Source of the DNA: a virus
Reading direction: 5' to 3' (one strand)
Virus record (IMG/VR): IMGVR_UViG_3300019776_001111
Location: 1 to 53,136 of that record
DNA: 53,136 bases
The translations under genes and the position numbers were made by a program. Positions 46,033 through 53,136 of the stretch are shown one piece after another. Each line of letters begins with the position of its first letter. Position 1 is the first letter of the stretch. The notes under the pieces are model-generated. The model worked only from the letters and a program-made list of their open reading frames with translations, was not told where the DNA came from and did no database searches.

Positions 46033-46689
46033 ATGAGCATTGGCGACCAAACGGACATGTTCGGCCGGCTGAAGAGCCTTTTGCCTCCAGGCTGGTTTGG
46101 CGACAGCAACCCAGTCCGTGATGCGCTTCTGTGGGGCTACGCCCAGGCGCTGTCATGGGGGTTCACCCTCTATCTATATGCGAAGGATCAGACGCGGATA
46201 AAAACCGCGACTGACGGCTGGCTCGATCTGATCGGGCTGGACTTCTTCGGCAATAACCTGATCAGGCTTTCGAGCCAGCTGGACGCCAGTTATCGCAACC
46301 GAATCCTGATCAACATCTTCAGGGAGCGAGCAACGCGCCACGGCATGGATCAGGTACTTTTTGACCTGACCGGCAGGCATCCACTGATCATTGAGCCGGC
46401 CAAGCCTGATGACTGCGGCTGTCTTGGGCTGACGCTCGGTCTGGGTGTTGCTGGCCCACTCGGCTCTACAAGCTGTCCATATCAGGCGTTTGTCACGGCC
46501 TACAGACCGGCAGGAAGTGGCGCCGGCAATTGGCCAGGTATCGCCACCAACTGGTTCGGCCTGTCCCAAACGAGCGGACTTGTGCCTGCCTCGCAACTCT
46601 TCTCTGATGTTTCAGACGCGGATATCGTCGCTGCCATCGAGGCAACGAAAATGTACGGCTCGACGATCTGGTATCGGATCACCAACTGA
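46033..46689 (+). CDS. Baseplate protein gpI-like
   Basis: A 218-residue protein encoded after the J homologue, matching the place and size of P2 I/Mu gp48: MFGRLKSLLPPGWFGDSNPV, LGYAQ-like helix, then LDLIGLDFFGNNLIRLSSQL and a C-terminal region with MYGSTIWYRITN. It links wedges to the tail fibres. It starts one base after the J stop. Confidence 0.8.
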   Translation: MSIGDQTDMFGRLKSLLPPGWFGDSNPVRDALLWGYAQALSWGFTLYLYAKDQTRIKTATDGWLDLIGLDFFGNNLIRLSSQLDASYRNRILINIFRERATRHGMDQVLFDLTGRHPLIIEPAKPDDCGCLGLTLGLGVAGPLGSTSCPYQAFVTAYRPAGSGAGNWPGIATNWFGLSQTSGLVPASQLFSDVSDADIVAAIEATKMYGSTIWYRITN

Positions 46690-46709
46690 TTTCACTCATT
46701 CAACTCTAT

Positions 46710-46732
46710 GCCCGCCTTGAGCGGGCTTTTTT
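46710..46732 (+). terminator. Terminator before the tail fibre gene
   Basis: GCCCGC-CTTGA-GCGGGC then TTTTTT, 12 bases before the fibre start. Confidence 0.8.
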
Positions 46733-46743
46733 ATGGGGATTCC

Positions 46744-48405
46744 ATGGACAGACAGATCGTATACCCAGGCCAAATTCTGCCGGAGACCAGCCTGCTCCAG
46801 ATGGCCAAAGATTCCATGATTGGCTTGGCAAAGTTGTCTTCAGCTGTGCTTGGCACCAGTACCATGGCCAATGGCTTTGCTGTGACTCCGACCGGGCCTG
46901 CCTCTCTACAAGTAGTCTGTGCGCCTGGCGAGATCTACAGCCTGACCAGTATCGACGCCTTGGCATTCTCGACGCTACCAGCCGATACCACCCACTCGAT
47001 CATGAAGCAGGGCATCCTGCTCGATGGCGTGACACTGAGCTGCCCAGCGCCAGGAACGACCGGTCAGTCGATCAACTATCTGGTGCAGGTGACCTATCAG
47101 GACTCCGACTCAACGCCAGTCCTGCTGCCTTACTACAACAGCGCCAACCCCGCTCTGCCGTACAGCGGGATGGGCAACAACGGTCTTACCCAGAATACCA
47201 ACCGCAAAGGGATCGCTGTTGTTGCTGTAAAAGCGGGCGCCTCTGCGGTGACTGGCAGTCAGGTAACGCCAGCTCCAGATGCGGGCTATGTCGGCCTGTA
47301 CGTGGTGACTGTCGCATTCGGCCAGACGACGATCACCTCGACCAGCATTGCGCAATACAGTGCCGCGCCACTTCTGCCGAGCGGTATTCTTCAATCCATA
47401 CAGAACGGCAACACGTCGTTCGCCATCGATACCGGTACGGCAAACACCTACGTCTGCAACTTCACACCGGCAATTACTGCGCGCGCAGAGGGTCAGGTCC
47501 TGCGCGTCAAGGTCAAGACTGCGAATACCTCAGCATCAACTTTCAACGATGGTCTGGGGGCTGTGGCTCTGGTCGGTGGCGCGCATTCACCACTTCAAGG
47601 CGGCGAGCTTATCGCAAACGGTGACGCCTGGGTTCAGTGGAACACCTCAGTCGGTGGTGGCTCATACATCCTGCTGTTTTGTACAGGAGCGGCGGAGCAA
47701 GTCGCGCCAGCCACCCAAAGCCAGCATGCTCTTCAGCAGCAGCAAAAAGGGGTTTCGCGCTTTACCGCAAGTGGCAGCTTCACTGTTCCACCCGGTGTAA
47801 CAACAATCTACGCCTCCGGCTGCGCTGGTGGTGGCGGAGGCGGTTCTTCACTTTCTACAAACGCGTCGTCATTTGTAGGTGGTGGCTCCGGTGGTGGTGC
47901 CGGTCAGCCTGCTATTCGCATACCGATCACTGTTACGCCAGGCCAAGTCATTCCCGTAACGATAGGGGCTGGCGGAAATGGTGGAACAGCCGCGACGAAC
48001 AATGCAACGGACGGCGGCGCTACTCAGTTGGGCGCGGCGGGCGCGCTGTTAAATTTGGCGGGTGGACTCAAGGGTTCCTTAGGGGCAGGCGGATCCACAG
48101 TCCCAGGGAATTATGGCGGTCCAGGTGGTGGCGTTGGATTCCCGTCTGGTGGTTTTGCACAGGATACCACTGTGTATGCAGGCAATATTGCTTATGGAGG
48201 TTTCGGAGGTGTCGGCGGAAGCGGTCCGTTCGGTGCGTCAGGACCTGCTGGGCGTGGCGCAACCGGGTCGAGTCCACCGGCTGGTGCTGGCTTTGGTTTT
48301 GGTGCCGGCGGGAGTGGCGCTGGCGGCGCGTATAGCTCGACTGTCGTAGCCGCTGGCGGGCCAGGTGCAGCTGGAATGCCGGGCTTATTGATAATTGAGT
48401 GGTGA
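46744..48405 (+). CDS. Tail fibre protein with glycine-rich C-terminus
   Basis: A 553-residue receptor-binding fibre. The N-terminal baseplate-attachment region (DRQIVYPGQILPETSLLQMA) and beta-rich shaft are followed by a C-terminal domain of about 180 residues extremely rich in Gly (TIYASGCAGGGGGGSS, GGSGGGAGQPAIRIP, GAGGNGGTAATNNATDG, FGFGAGGSGAGGAYSS), as in glycine-rich polyglycine-II receptor-binding tips of some phages. It starts at ATG 46744 after GGGGATTCC. It is not a DGR target: no VR-like repeat is found here. Chaperone encoded next. Confidence 0.88.
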   Translation: MDRQIVYPGQILPETSLLQMAKDSMIGLAKLSSAVLGTSTMANGFAVTPTGPASLQVVCAPGEIYSLTSIDALAFSTLPADTTHSIMKQGILLDGVTLSCPAPGTTGQSINYLVQVTYQDSDSTPVLLPYYNSANPALPYSGMGNNGLTQNTNRKGIAVVAVKAGASAVTGSQVTPAPDAGYVGLYVVTVAFGQTTITSTSIAQYSAAPLLPSGILQSIQNGNTSFAIDTGTANTYVCNFTPAITARAEGQVLRVKVKTANTSASTFNDGLGAVALVGGAHSPLQGGELIANGDAWVQWNTSVGGGSYILLFCTGAAEQVAPATQSQHALQQQQKGVSRFTASGSFTVPPGVTTIYASGCAGGGGGGSSLSTNASSFVGGGSGGGAGQPAIRIPITVTPGQVIPVTIGAGGNGGTAATNNATDGGATQLGAAGALLNLAGGLKGSLGAGGSTVPGNYGGPGGGVGFPSGGFAQDTTVYAGNIAYGGFGGVGGSGPFGASGPAGRGATGSSPPAGAGFGFGAGGSGAGGAYSSTVVAAGGPGAAGMPGLLIIEW

Positions 48406-48410
48406 TTGAA

Positions 48411-48929
48411 ATGAGCACATATGCAGTAATAAACGTTGCGTCTGGTGTTGTCGAAAGCATGTTCCTCTGGGACGGCTCTAAAGAGTCTGGATGGTATCCA
48501 CCGGAAGAATGCATTGCTGTCCAAACTGATGTTGCAGGCATTGGCTGGACTTACATCGACGAGGTTTTTATTCCGCCGCCGATCCCTGAAGTTCCGCCGC
48601 CGACCCCCGCCGAGATTCTCGCATCTCAAAGCTCGAAATTGCAGGCGCTTACCGCAGCCGCAAATACGCAAAAAGCAGCCCTGGCTAACCGTATCGCAAC
48701 GCTGCAGGACGCTATCGACAACATAGGCATTGAGGGTATGGAAGAGTTCGCGGCCACGTCGGAAGAACAGCTTGAATTTCCGCAACGGAAAATCCATCTG
48801 ACCAAATGGAAGAACTACGCAATATTGCTTGGCCGGGTTACCAGTCAGGCAGGGTGGCCGCCCGAGGTAACATGGCCAGTCCAGCCAACTGATGGCATGG
48901 ATCTCTCTGTTTCCTCGGTAGAGACGTAA
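48411..48929 (+). CDS. Tail fibre assembly chaperone
   Basis: A 172-residue protein of the tail-fibre assembly family: MSTYAVINVASGVVESMFLW, SKESGWYPPEECIAVQTDV, a Pro-rich linker (FIPPPIPEVPPPTPAEI), a helical segment (LQALTAAANTQKAALANRI) and an end with KWKNYAILLGRVTSQAGWPP. It folds or trimerises the fibre encoded just upstream. Start ATG 48411 chosen over the GTG four codons earlier. Confidence 0.85.
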   Translation: MSTYAVINVASGVVESMFLWDGSKESGWYPPEECIAVQTDVAGIGWTYIDEVFIPPPIPEVPPPTPAEILASQSSKLQALTAAANTQKAALANRIATLQDAIDNIGIEGMEEFAATSEEQLEFPQRKIHLTKWKNYAILLGRVTSQAGWPPEVTWPVQPTDGMDLSVSSVET

Positions 48930-49029
48930 ATCACCTAGTCGTATCAGGTAAACCAAAATTATGCAGCAGTCGCTGCAGACCATTATGAGCGCCAGCACAA
49001 TGCCGGCTCTTTTTGTCCGGAGAAAAGTG

Positions 49030-49581
49030 ATGCCTATCACCGCGCAGCAGTTGCTGAAGATCCTCCCGAACGCCGGCAAGCAAGCCGGCGTTTTTGCATC
49101 TGCGCTGAATCTGGCCATGGATCGGTACCAGATCAACACCCGATTGCGCATGGCGGCCTTCATTGCCCAGGTTGGTCATGAGTCTGGCCAGTTCAACTGG
49201 GTTAAGGAGCTCGGCGGTGACCAGTACCTGAGCAAGTACGACACCGGGGCATTGGCCAAGCGGCTTGGCAATACGCCTGAGGCTGATGGCGACGGGCAGA
49301 AGTACCGCGGGCGCGGCCTGATCCAGATCACTGGCCACGACAATTACCTGGCCTGCAGCAAGGCGCTGTTCGGTGATGATCGCCTGCTGCGGACGCCAGA
49401 GCTGCTCGAGCAAGCCGAGTGGGCCTGCAAATCGGCGGCGTGGTACTGGAACTCGCGAAACATCAACGAGCCGGCCGATGCCGGGGATTTCGAACTGGTC
49501 ACTCGGCGCATCAATGGGGGCCTGAACGGGCTGGACGAGCGGCTAGCTTTCTATAGCGCCGCGCTGAAGGTGCTGGCATGA
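49030..49581 (+). CDS. Endolysin, GH19 chitinase-like muramidase
   Basis: A 183-residue glycoside hydrolase family 19 lysin, which cuts the glycan strands of peptidoglycan. Visible: FASALNLAMDRYQINTRLRM, AFIAQVGHESGQFNWVKELG (catalytic Glu in HESG), GQKYRGRGLIQITGHDNYLA (second conserved region) and WACKSAAWYWNSRNINEPAD. No signal peptide or SAR helix, so it depends on a holin. ATG 49030 follows GGAGAAAAGTG; a longer upstream frame is unlikely. Confidence 0.93.
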   Translation: MPITAQQLLKILPNAGKQAGVFASALNLAMDRYQINTRLRMAAFIAQVGHESGQFNWVKELGGDQYLSKYDTGALAKRLGNTPEADGDGQKYRGRGLIQITGHDNYLACSKALFGDDRLLRTPELLEQAEWACKSAAWYWNSRNINEPADAGDFELVTRRINGGLNGLDERLAFYSAALKVLA

Positions 49582-50111
49582 ACGAGCAAGTCGTGAAGCT
49601 CCTCATCTATATAGGTTCTGCTCTGGCGCTGATGGGGGTCGGTGCCTCCGGTGCCTGGATGTGGCAGGCAAACAGCTACGGAACGATCATCGCCAACAAC
49701 GAGGCGAGCCGACAGGCGGATATCGCCTTGATCGCCAGCGCCAGCGCGGCACAGGCCAGCCGGGCACTCGAAAAGCAGCAGCGCGCTGAACAGGCGCTCA
49801 CCGACATTGACAAGAAAGCCCAAAAGGAAAAGACCGATGCACTCGCTGAAAATGAAAAACTGCGCTCTGCTGTTGCTTCTGGCGCTCGCCGGCTGCACAT
49901 CGCGGGAAGTTGCTCTGCCGGTGGTAGGGCCGTGCCCGGCACCACCAGCTCCTCCAGCCTGGGCGATGCAGGAACCATCGAACTCCCTTCTGCTTCTGGA
50001 TCAACTGTTTTCGATATCCGCGCCGGGGTCATTGCCGACCGCGCAGCCTTGAAAGCACTGCAGCAATATATAACTCGGGTCTGCTTATCGGAGTACCGAG
50101 AGACTAAGTAA
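49578..50111 (+). CDS. Rz-like inner-membrane spanin
   Basis: A 177-residue i-spanin: N-terminal membrane anchor (VVKLLIYIGSALALMGVGAS) and a periplasmic coiled coil (RALEKQQRAEQALTDIDKKA, KEKTDALAENEKLRS). With the embedded Rz1 it would fuse inner and outer membranes at the last step of lysis. Overlaps the endolysin gene by four bases. Confidence 0.88.
   Translation: MNEQVVKLLIYIGSALALMGVGASGAWMWQANSYGTIIANNEASRQADIALIASASAAQASRALEKQQRAEQALTDIDKKAQKEKTDALAENEKLRSAVASGARRLHIAGSCSAGGRAVPGTTSSSSLGDAGTIELPSASGSTVFDIRAGVIADRAALKALQQYITRVCLSEYRETK
49837..50052 (+). CDS. Rz1-like outer-membrane spanin, embedded in Rz
   Basis: A 71-residue lipoprotein read in another frame wholly inside the Rz gene. 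Signal and lipobox: MHSLKMKNCALLLLLALAGC, lipid-bearing Cys at about residue 20, then a Pro-rich mature part (VVGPCPAPPAPPAWAM). This out-of-frame nesting is the lambda Rz/Rz1 arrangement. ATG 49837 follows AAGGAAAAGACCG; an internal ATG five codons on is an alternative. Confidence 0.85.
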   Translation: MHSLKMKNCALLLLLALAGCTSREVALPVVGPCPAPPAPPAWAMQEPSNSLLLLDQLFSISAPGSLPTAQP

Positions 50112-50179
50112 CGAATGGAACTGTTTTCGTTCTTGACAGAAGAAGCCCGCGCTATACGGGCTGAGTCAGACATGCATTA

Positions 50180-51667
50180 TTATTGCGTTACGACTTTCCA
50201 CTGATTGTTAGTTGCTGGGTCGCGCATTAAACGGTACACCTTCGCGTCAGCCCTGGGTGGGGACTCAAACCAGCCTGAAATTGCAGCTTCCTTAGGAATA
50301 GAAAAGTTCTTTTCGACTGTTTGATATATCAGATTCCCGTTTATGTAAATTGGCTGACCTTCTACCAGTACTACGTCGCCGTTGCGTACCCCATCGAAAA
50401 TACCGTTCTGCATAGCGGAAACTAAGGAATCACGAGGTTCCCTAAACGCGATATCCCACACTGCTGACTGGTGCATGTTCATCGTCCAGTTCAGTGCAAT
50501 TCCAAGCCCGGCCAATGGAATGCAGGCCATCGCCAGTTTTACCATTGCCCCCCGCGCTAGCCGATCCACCGCGTCAGCAAGTAGAAACGCAAGGCCGAAA
50601 TATTGGTAATAGACCGGAATGTGCGCGTAGCCCCATGTCAATCCTGTTTGATATTTTGCTGAAAGAGATATCAGGGCTGGCGGTACAAGTAGAAGCATGC
50701 CTGCCGCGAAAATAGGCATGAGCACAACAGGCTGATTTACGGGGTTGTGCCTAATCACTATGATTGCTATAGCTGACCATAGAAACATAACTCCCCATGC
50801 GAGCTTACTTGTGATGGCTGCACTCAAAAGCTCATGTGGGAGGAATGCGCTTTTACCTGCAGATACGTAAAAACTTCCTGGAATCGTTGCTAATAATTGT
50901 TTGAGAAATGTCTCTGGTATGGCGCTTAAGCTTCCGACTTCAGAACCTCCGTAAGGAGTCATCGCGATTTTCTTCACATAGAAACTTGCAGTTATGAAAA
51001 TGAGGAATGGCACGACAACTATGGCGGTATCGCGAACTTTTCTTGAGTGTCCGGAAGCAAGTATTGTCACTGCTGCGATCGGGATGTAAACGGAATTGAT
51101 CTCATAGAATGTCATCGACATAACGGCTAATAGCGAAGATGCCGCTAGCCACGCTGAAGATTTAGTTTCGTGCCACTTGTGAAGCATTAAGAGGGATGAC
51201 ATAAGTAGGATTCCGACGCCTTGGCTAAAGCCGGCGAATGCTGCCAACGGATCCCCTGAGTCACGAATTTGAAGTAAAGCCAACAAAAACAAAACAAATA
51301 AACCAATTGTTCGCCATGATATGCAAACTCTCCGCAGCAGGAGGATTGTTATGCTTACATGTGCGACGAACATTGCCATGTCTGCCAGCCTGACAGCAAG
51401 CTCGTTCGTAAACATATAGAAAAAGCTGTAGATTATAGGCCAAGGCAAAAGAATTCTGCCGTATTCAAATAGCCATGATCGAATAACGCTGGATGAGAAT
51501 TCAATGACGCTGGAGTCGAAACGATTAACAAGTCCCCATGTTTGACTGTTCAATGCGTCGTCGGCCCAGAAACCGTTTTTTGAATACGGCAAAAGAATGA
51601 TGGCTATCAGAACAGCAAAGATTGATCCGAAAGTTATTTTTTTTAAACTTCCATGTGTTATGTGCAT
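50180..51667 (-). CDS. Polytopic membrane protein, O-antigen glycosyltransferase-like (serotype conversion)
   Basis: A 495-residue protein with about ten membrane segments (GSIFAVLIAIILLPYSKNG; MAMFVAHVSITILLLRRVC; TIGLFVLFLLALLQIRDSG; AWLAASSLLAVMSMTFYEIN; and others) and a C-terminal soluble region. An Asp pair in the first external loop (NGFWADDALNSQTW) fits GT-C-type glycosyltransferases such as phage GtrS/Gtr(type) enzymes that add glucose to O-antigen. The gene is AT-rich compared with the rest, as serotype-conversion genes usually are. No GtrA/GtrB flippase or bactoprenol transferase is next to it; host copies may serve. Encoded at the end of the late region on the opposite strand, beside the probable attP. 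Confidence 0.7.
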   Translation of the reverse strand: MHITHGSLKKITFGSIFAVLIAIILLPYSKNGFWADDALNSQTWGLVNRFDSSVIEFSSSVIRSWLFEYGRILLPWPIIYSFFYMFTNELAVRLADMAMFVAHVSITILLLRRVCISWRTIGLFVLFLLALLQIRDSGDPLAAFAGFSQGVGILLMSSLLMLHKWHETKSSAWLAASSLLAVMSMTFYEINSVYIPIAAVTILASGHSRKVRDTAIVVVPFLIFITASFYVKKIAMTPYGGSEVGSLSAIPETFLKQLLATIPGSFYVSAGKSAFLPHELLSAAITSKLAWGVMFLWSAIAIIVIRHNPVNQPVVLMPIFAAGMLLLVPPALISLSAKYQTGLTWGYAHIPVYYQYFGLAFLLADAVDRLARGAMVKLAMACIPLAGLGIALNWTMNMHQSAVWDIAFREPRDSLVSAMQNGIFDGVRNGDVVLVEGQPIYINGNLIYQTVEKNFSIPKEAAISGWFESPPRADAKVYRLMRDPATNNQWKVVTQ

Positions 51668-51951
51668 TGTTTATTTAGCTCGCTGGTATGTGGCGGATAA
51701 GACATACTAGACTAGCCAGGCACTTCAAACTAGTCGTGCATAGCAATCGGTATTTAGTCGAAGGGTCGCACGTGCGCGCCGAGGCTCCCATTAAGGTTCC
51801 GTGCCGCCATAGTGCCTACCAGCGAGCGGGCGAACTGGCTGAAGTTGCTGACCAAGCCAGAGCCAGGGGCGTGACCTGCGAGCAGGCGTATGACGGTCTT
51901 TCAAAATAGGGATTGTGTTCTATCGGCAGGAGGCCGGAGATGGCGGGGTGC
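51668..51951. other. Intergenic region, probable attP location
   Basis: 284 bases between the glycosyltransferase-like gene and the integrase 3' end, where lambda-like phages carry attP. No tRNA 3' end, no obvious core or arm repeats could be identified by eye. A hairpin GCGGGG/CCCCGC (about 51943-51961) overlaps the integrase stop. A plus-strand open frame (51688-51909) lacks support. The attP assignment is from gene order only. Confidence 0.35.
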
Positions 51952-53136
51952 TTATGCCCCGCTGCTACCTGGTGTCACGAGATCGGCCCACTCCTGCATC
52001 ATCGCTCGGCGCTGCTCCAGGTAAGCGGCATGGTTGTACACGTCACGGATGAAGCTGCTGTCGGCGTGGGCCAGTTGGCGCTCAATCCAGTCACGGTTGT
52101 GCCCGCGTCCGTTCATCTCCGTGGAGAACAGATGCCGGAAGCCGTGGGGCGATTGCTTGCCGGTGAGCCCGCAGGCGTCCATCACGTTGTTCGCGTAGTT
52201 GGTGCCGATCGGTGCTGTTGAATCGCTCCGACCGGTGAACACGTAGCGCAAGTGTCCGGTAATGGGCAGCATGCTTTTCAGCAGTTCGACAGCCTGGGTC
52301 GACAGCGGTACCGAATGGTCCCTGCGCATCTTCATCTTGGCGGCCGGCGTGGTCCAGATGGCGGCATCCAGATCAATCTCCGACCATTCGGCGTGCCTGA
52401 CTTCGCCCGGGCGCGAGGCGGTGTAGATCATCAGCATGAGCGCGGTGCGCAACTGGTGGCCAGATGAGCACTGCTGAATGGCGGCCATGGTCTTCGGCAT
52501 TTCGCTAAAGGGCAGGAAGGGGTGCGGCTTGTGCTGGGCCATCTTCTCCGTGACGGCGTGCATCTCGGCGGTCGGGTTGACGTCGAGCAGGCCAATGGCG
52601 ATGGCGTAGCTGAACACCTGTCCGGTTCGCTGCCGCGCCTTGACGGCGGTGGCCACCGACCCGCGCTTCTCTATGCGCCTGATCAGGCTGATGACGTCTG
52701 ATCGTTTGATTGAGTCAATCTGCCGGGTACCGAAAGCAGGCAGTACATCCAGTTCCATCAGATTGCTGATGATCCGGTATGTCCCGGGCGAAATGCTTCC
52801 CTTCCTGAATGCCAGCCATTCTTCGTACACACGGCGGAACGTGCGGCCCCCGGCCTCGATCATCTCGGCCTTCTTTTCTCTTCTCGAATTGCGCGGATCA
52901 ACTCCTGCCGCAATGTCCTCACGCGCCGCGTCTCTACGTGCGCGCGCTTCCTTTAGGCCGGTGTCCGGGTACGTCCCGAACGAGATGCGCGCCTGCTTCC
53001 CAAGCCAAGTAAAACGGAAATGCCAGCTCTTGATGCCGCTTGTGGCTATATAGAGGGAAAGCCCCAGTGAGTCTGGGATCGTGTAAGCCTTGTCCTTCGG
53101 CTTGGCCTGCCTGGCTGCAGTGTCCGAGATTGCCAC
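51952..53136 (-). CDS. int: Tyrosine integrase, P4 type (GTG start at the window edge)
   Basis: A 394-residue P4-like site-specific recombinase. The N-terminal DUF4102 domain is visible as SDTAARQAKPKDKAYTIPDS and WHFRFTWLGKQARISFGTYP; the core-binding domain follows; the catalytic domain has Arg242 in TASRPGEVRHAEW, HGFRHLFST (His331, Arg334), His357 in QLAHADSS and Tyr367 in RDVYNHA. It would integrate the phage at a host site, commonly a tRNA gene for this family. The first codon is GTG at the last base of the window. If the window is circular, GAGGTG from the end of the gene at 1-309 lies nine bases upstream of it. Confidence 0.93.
   Translation of the reverse strand: MAISDTAARQAKPKDKAYTIPDSLGLSLYIATSGIKSWHFRFTWLGKQARISFGTYPDTGLKEARARRDAAREDIAAGVDPRNSRREKKAEMIEAGGRTFRRVYEEWLAFRKGSISPGTYRIISNLMELDVLPAFGTRQIDSIKRSDVISLIRRIEKRGSVATAVKARQRTGQVFSYAIAIGLLDVNPTAEMHAVTEKMAQHKPHPFLPFSEMPKTMAAIQQCSSGHQLRTALMLMIYTASRPGEVRHAEWSEIDLDAAIWTTPAAKMKMRRDHSVPLSTQAVELLKSMLPITGHLRYVFTGRSDSTAPIGTNYANNVMDACGLTGKQSPHGFRHLFSTEMNGRGHNRDWIERQLAHADSSFIRDVYNHAAYLEQRRAMMQEWADLVTPGSSGA

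Noticed and set aside
44842-46050. A 402-codon minus-strand frame opposite the baseplate J gene
   Set aside because: Arg/His/Gly-rich shadow of a well-recognised gene.
46744-48405. Glycine-codon repeats in the tail fibre gene as a CRISPR array or DGR target
   Set aside because: Repeats are short, irregular Gly codons without spacers, and there is no match to the TR core.
51688-51909. A plus-strand frame of 73 codons in the presumed attP gap
   Set aside because: A GTG-started part has a possible GAAGG site, but no family or context supports it; left out as a gene.

Overview
The window reads as an essentially complete temperate phage genome with a contractile tail. The host is most likely a Pseudomonas: gene content, GC-rich codon use, ERF/YqaJ recombination genes and a P4-type integrase all fit, but this is inferred from gene families and was not searched. 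The gene order (lysis genes and serotype-conversion-like gene, then an intergenic gap, then the integrase) is that of the circular or virion map. The two ends also join sensibly: the last bases of the leftmost gene would supply the ribosome binding site of the integrase at the right edge.

Layout. (1) 1-12745, all on the minus strand: a long leftward early operon driven from PL at about 12871-12899. It has a boxA-like site and several intrinsic terminators, so antitermination is likely. It encodes many tiny overlapping proteins, an ERF annealing protein, a YqaJ exonuclease, and a diversity-generating retroelement (DGR). (2) 12746-13905: PL, a CI-type LexA-like repressor, and the divergent PR promoter with matching operator pairs. 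(3) 13905-22837, plus strand: Cro-like protein, lambda O-like initiator with an embedded iteron origin, DnaB helicase, NinG and other early genes, then a late promoter followed by a terminator, resembling lambda pR'/tR'. (4) 23003-50111, plus strand late genes: tRNA-Met(CAU), holin-like proteins, terminase, DUF4055 portal, scaffold, P22-like coat, neck, a beta-helix tailspike, sheath, tube, tail chaperone with a programmed -1 frameshift, tape measure, P2/Mu-like baseplate, tail fibre and chaperone, GH19 endolysin, Rz with embedded Rz1. An antisense two-gene moron lies inside the tail operon. (5) 50180-53136, minus strand: a polytopic membrane protein resembling O-antigen glycosyltransferases, a probable attP gap, and the integrase.

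The most striking system is the DGR. A 100-bp template repeat (TR, 2938-3037) lies between avd and a DGR-type reverse transcriptase (RT). Three 100-bp variable repeats (VRs) form the 3' ends of three paralogous DUF1566/Lcl-like genes, at 3624-4244, 4323-4928 and, remotely, 11144-11722. By hand alignment, 44 of 45 TR/VR differences fall at TR adenines of the coding strand, which is the signature of adenine-directed mutagenic retrohoming. The targets are not tail-fibre genes: they sit in the early left operon, have no signal peptide, and their role is unknown. The RT reading frame opens inside the TR itself.
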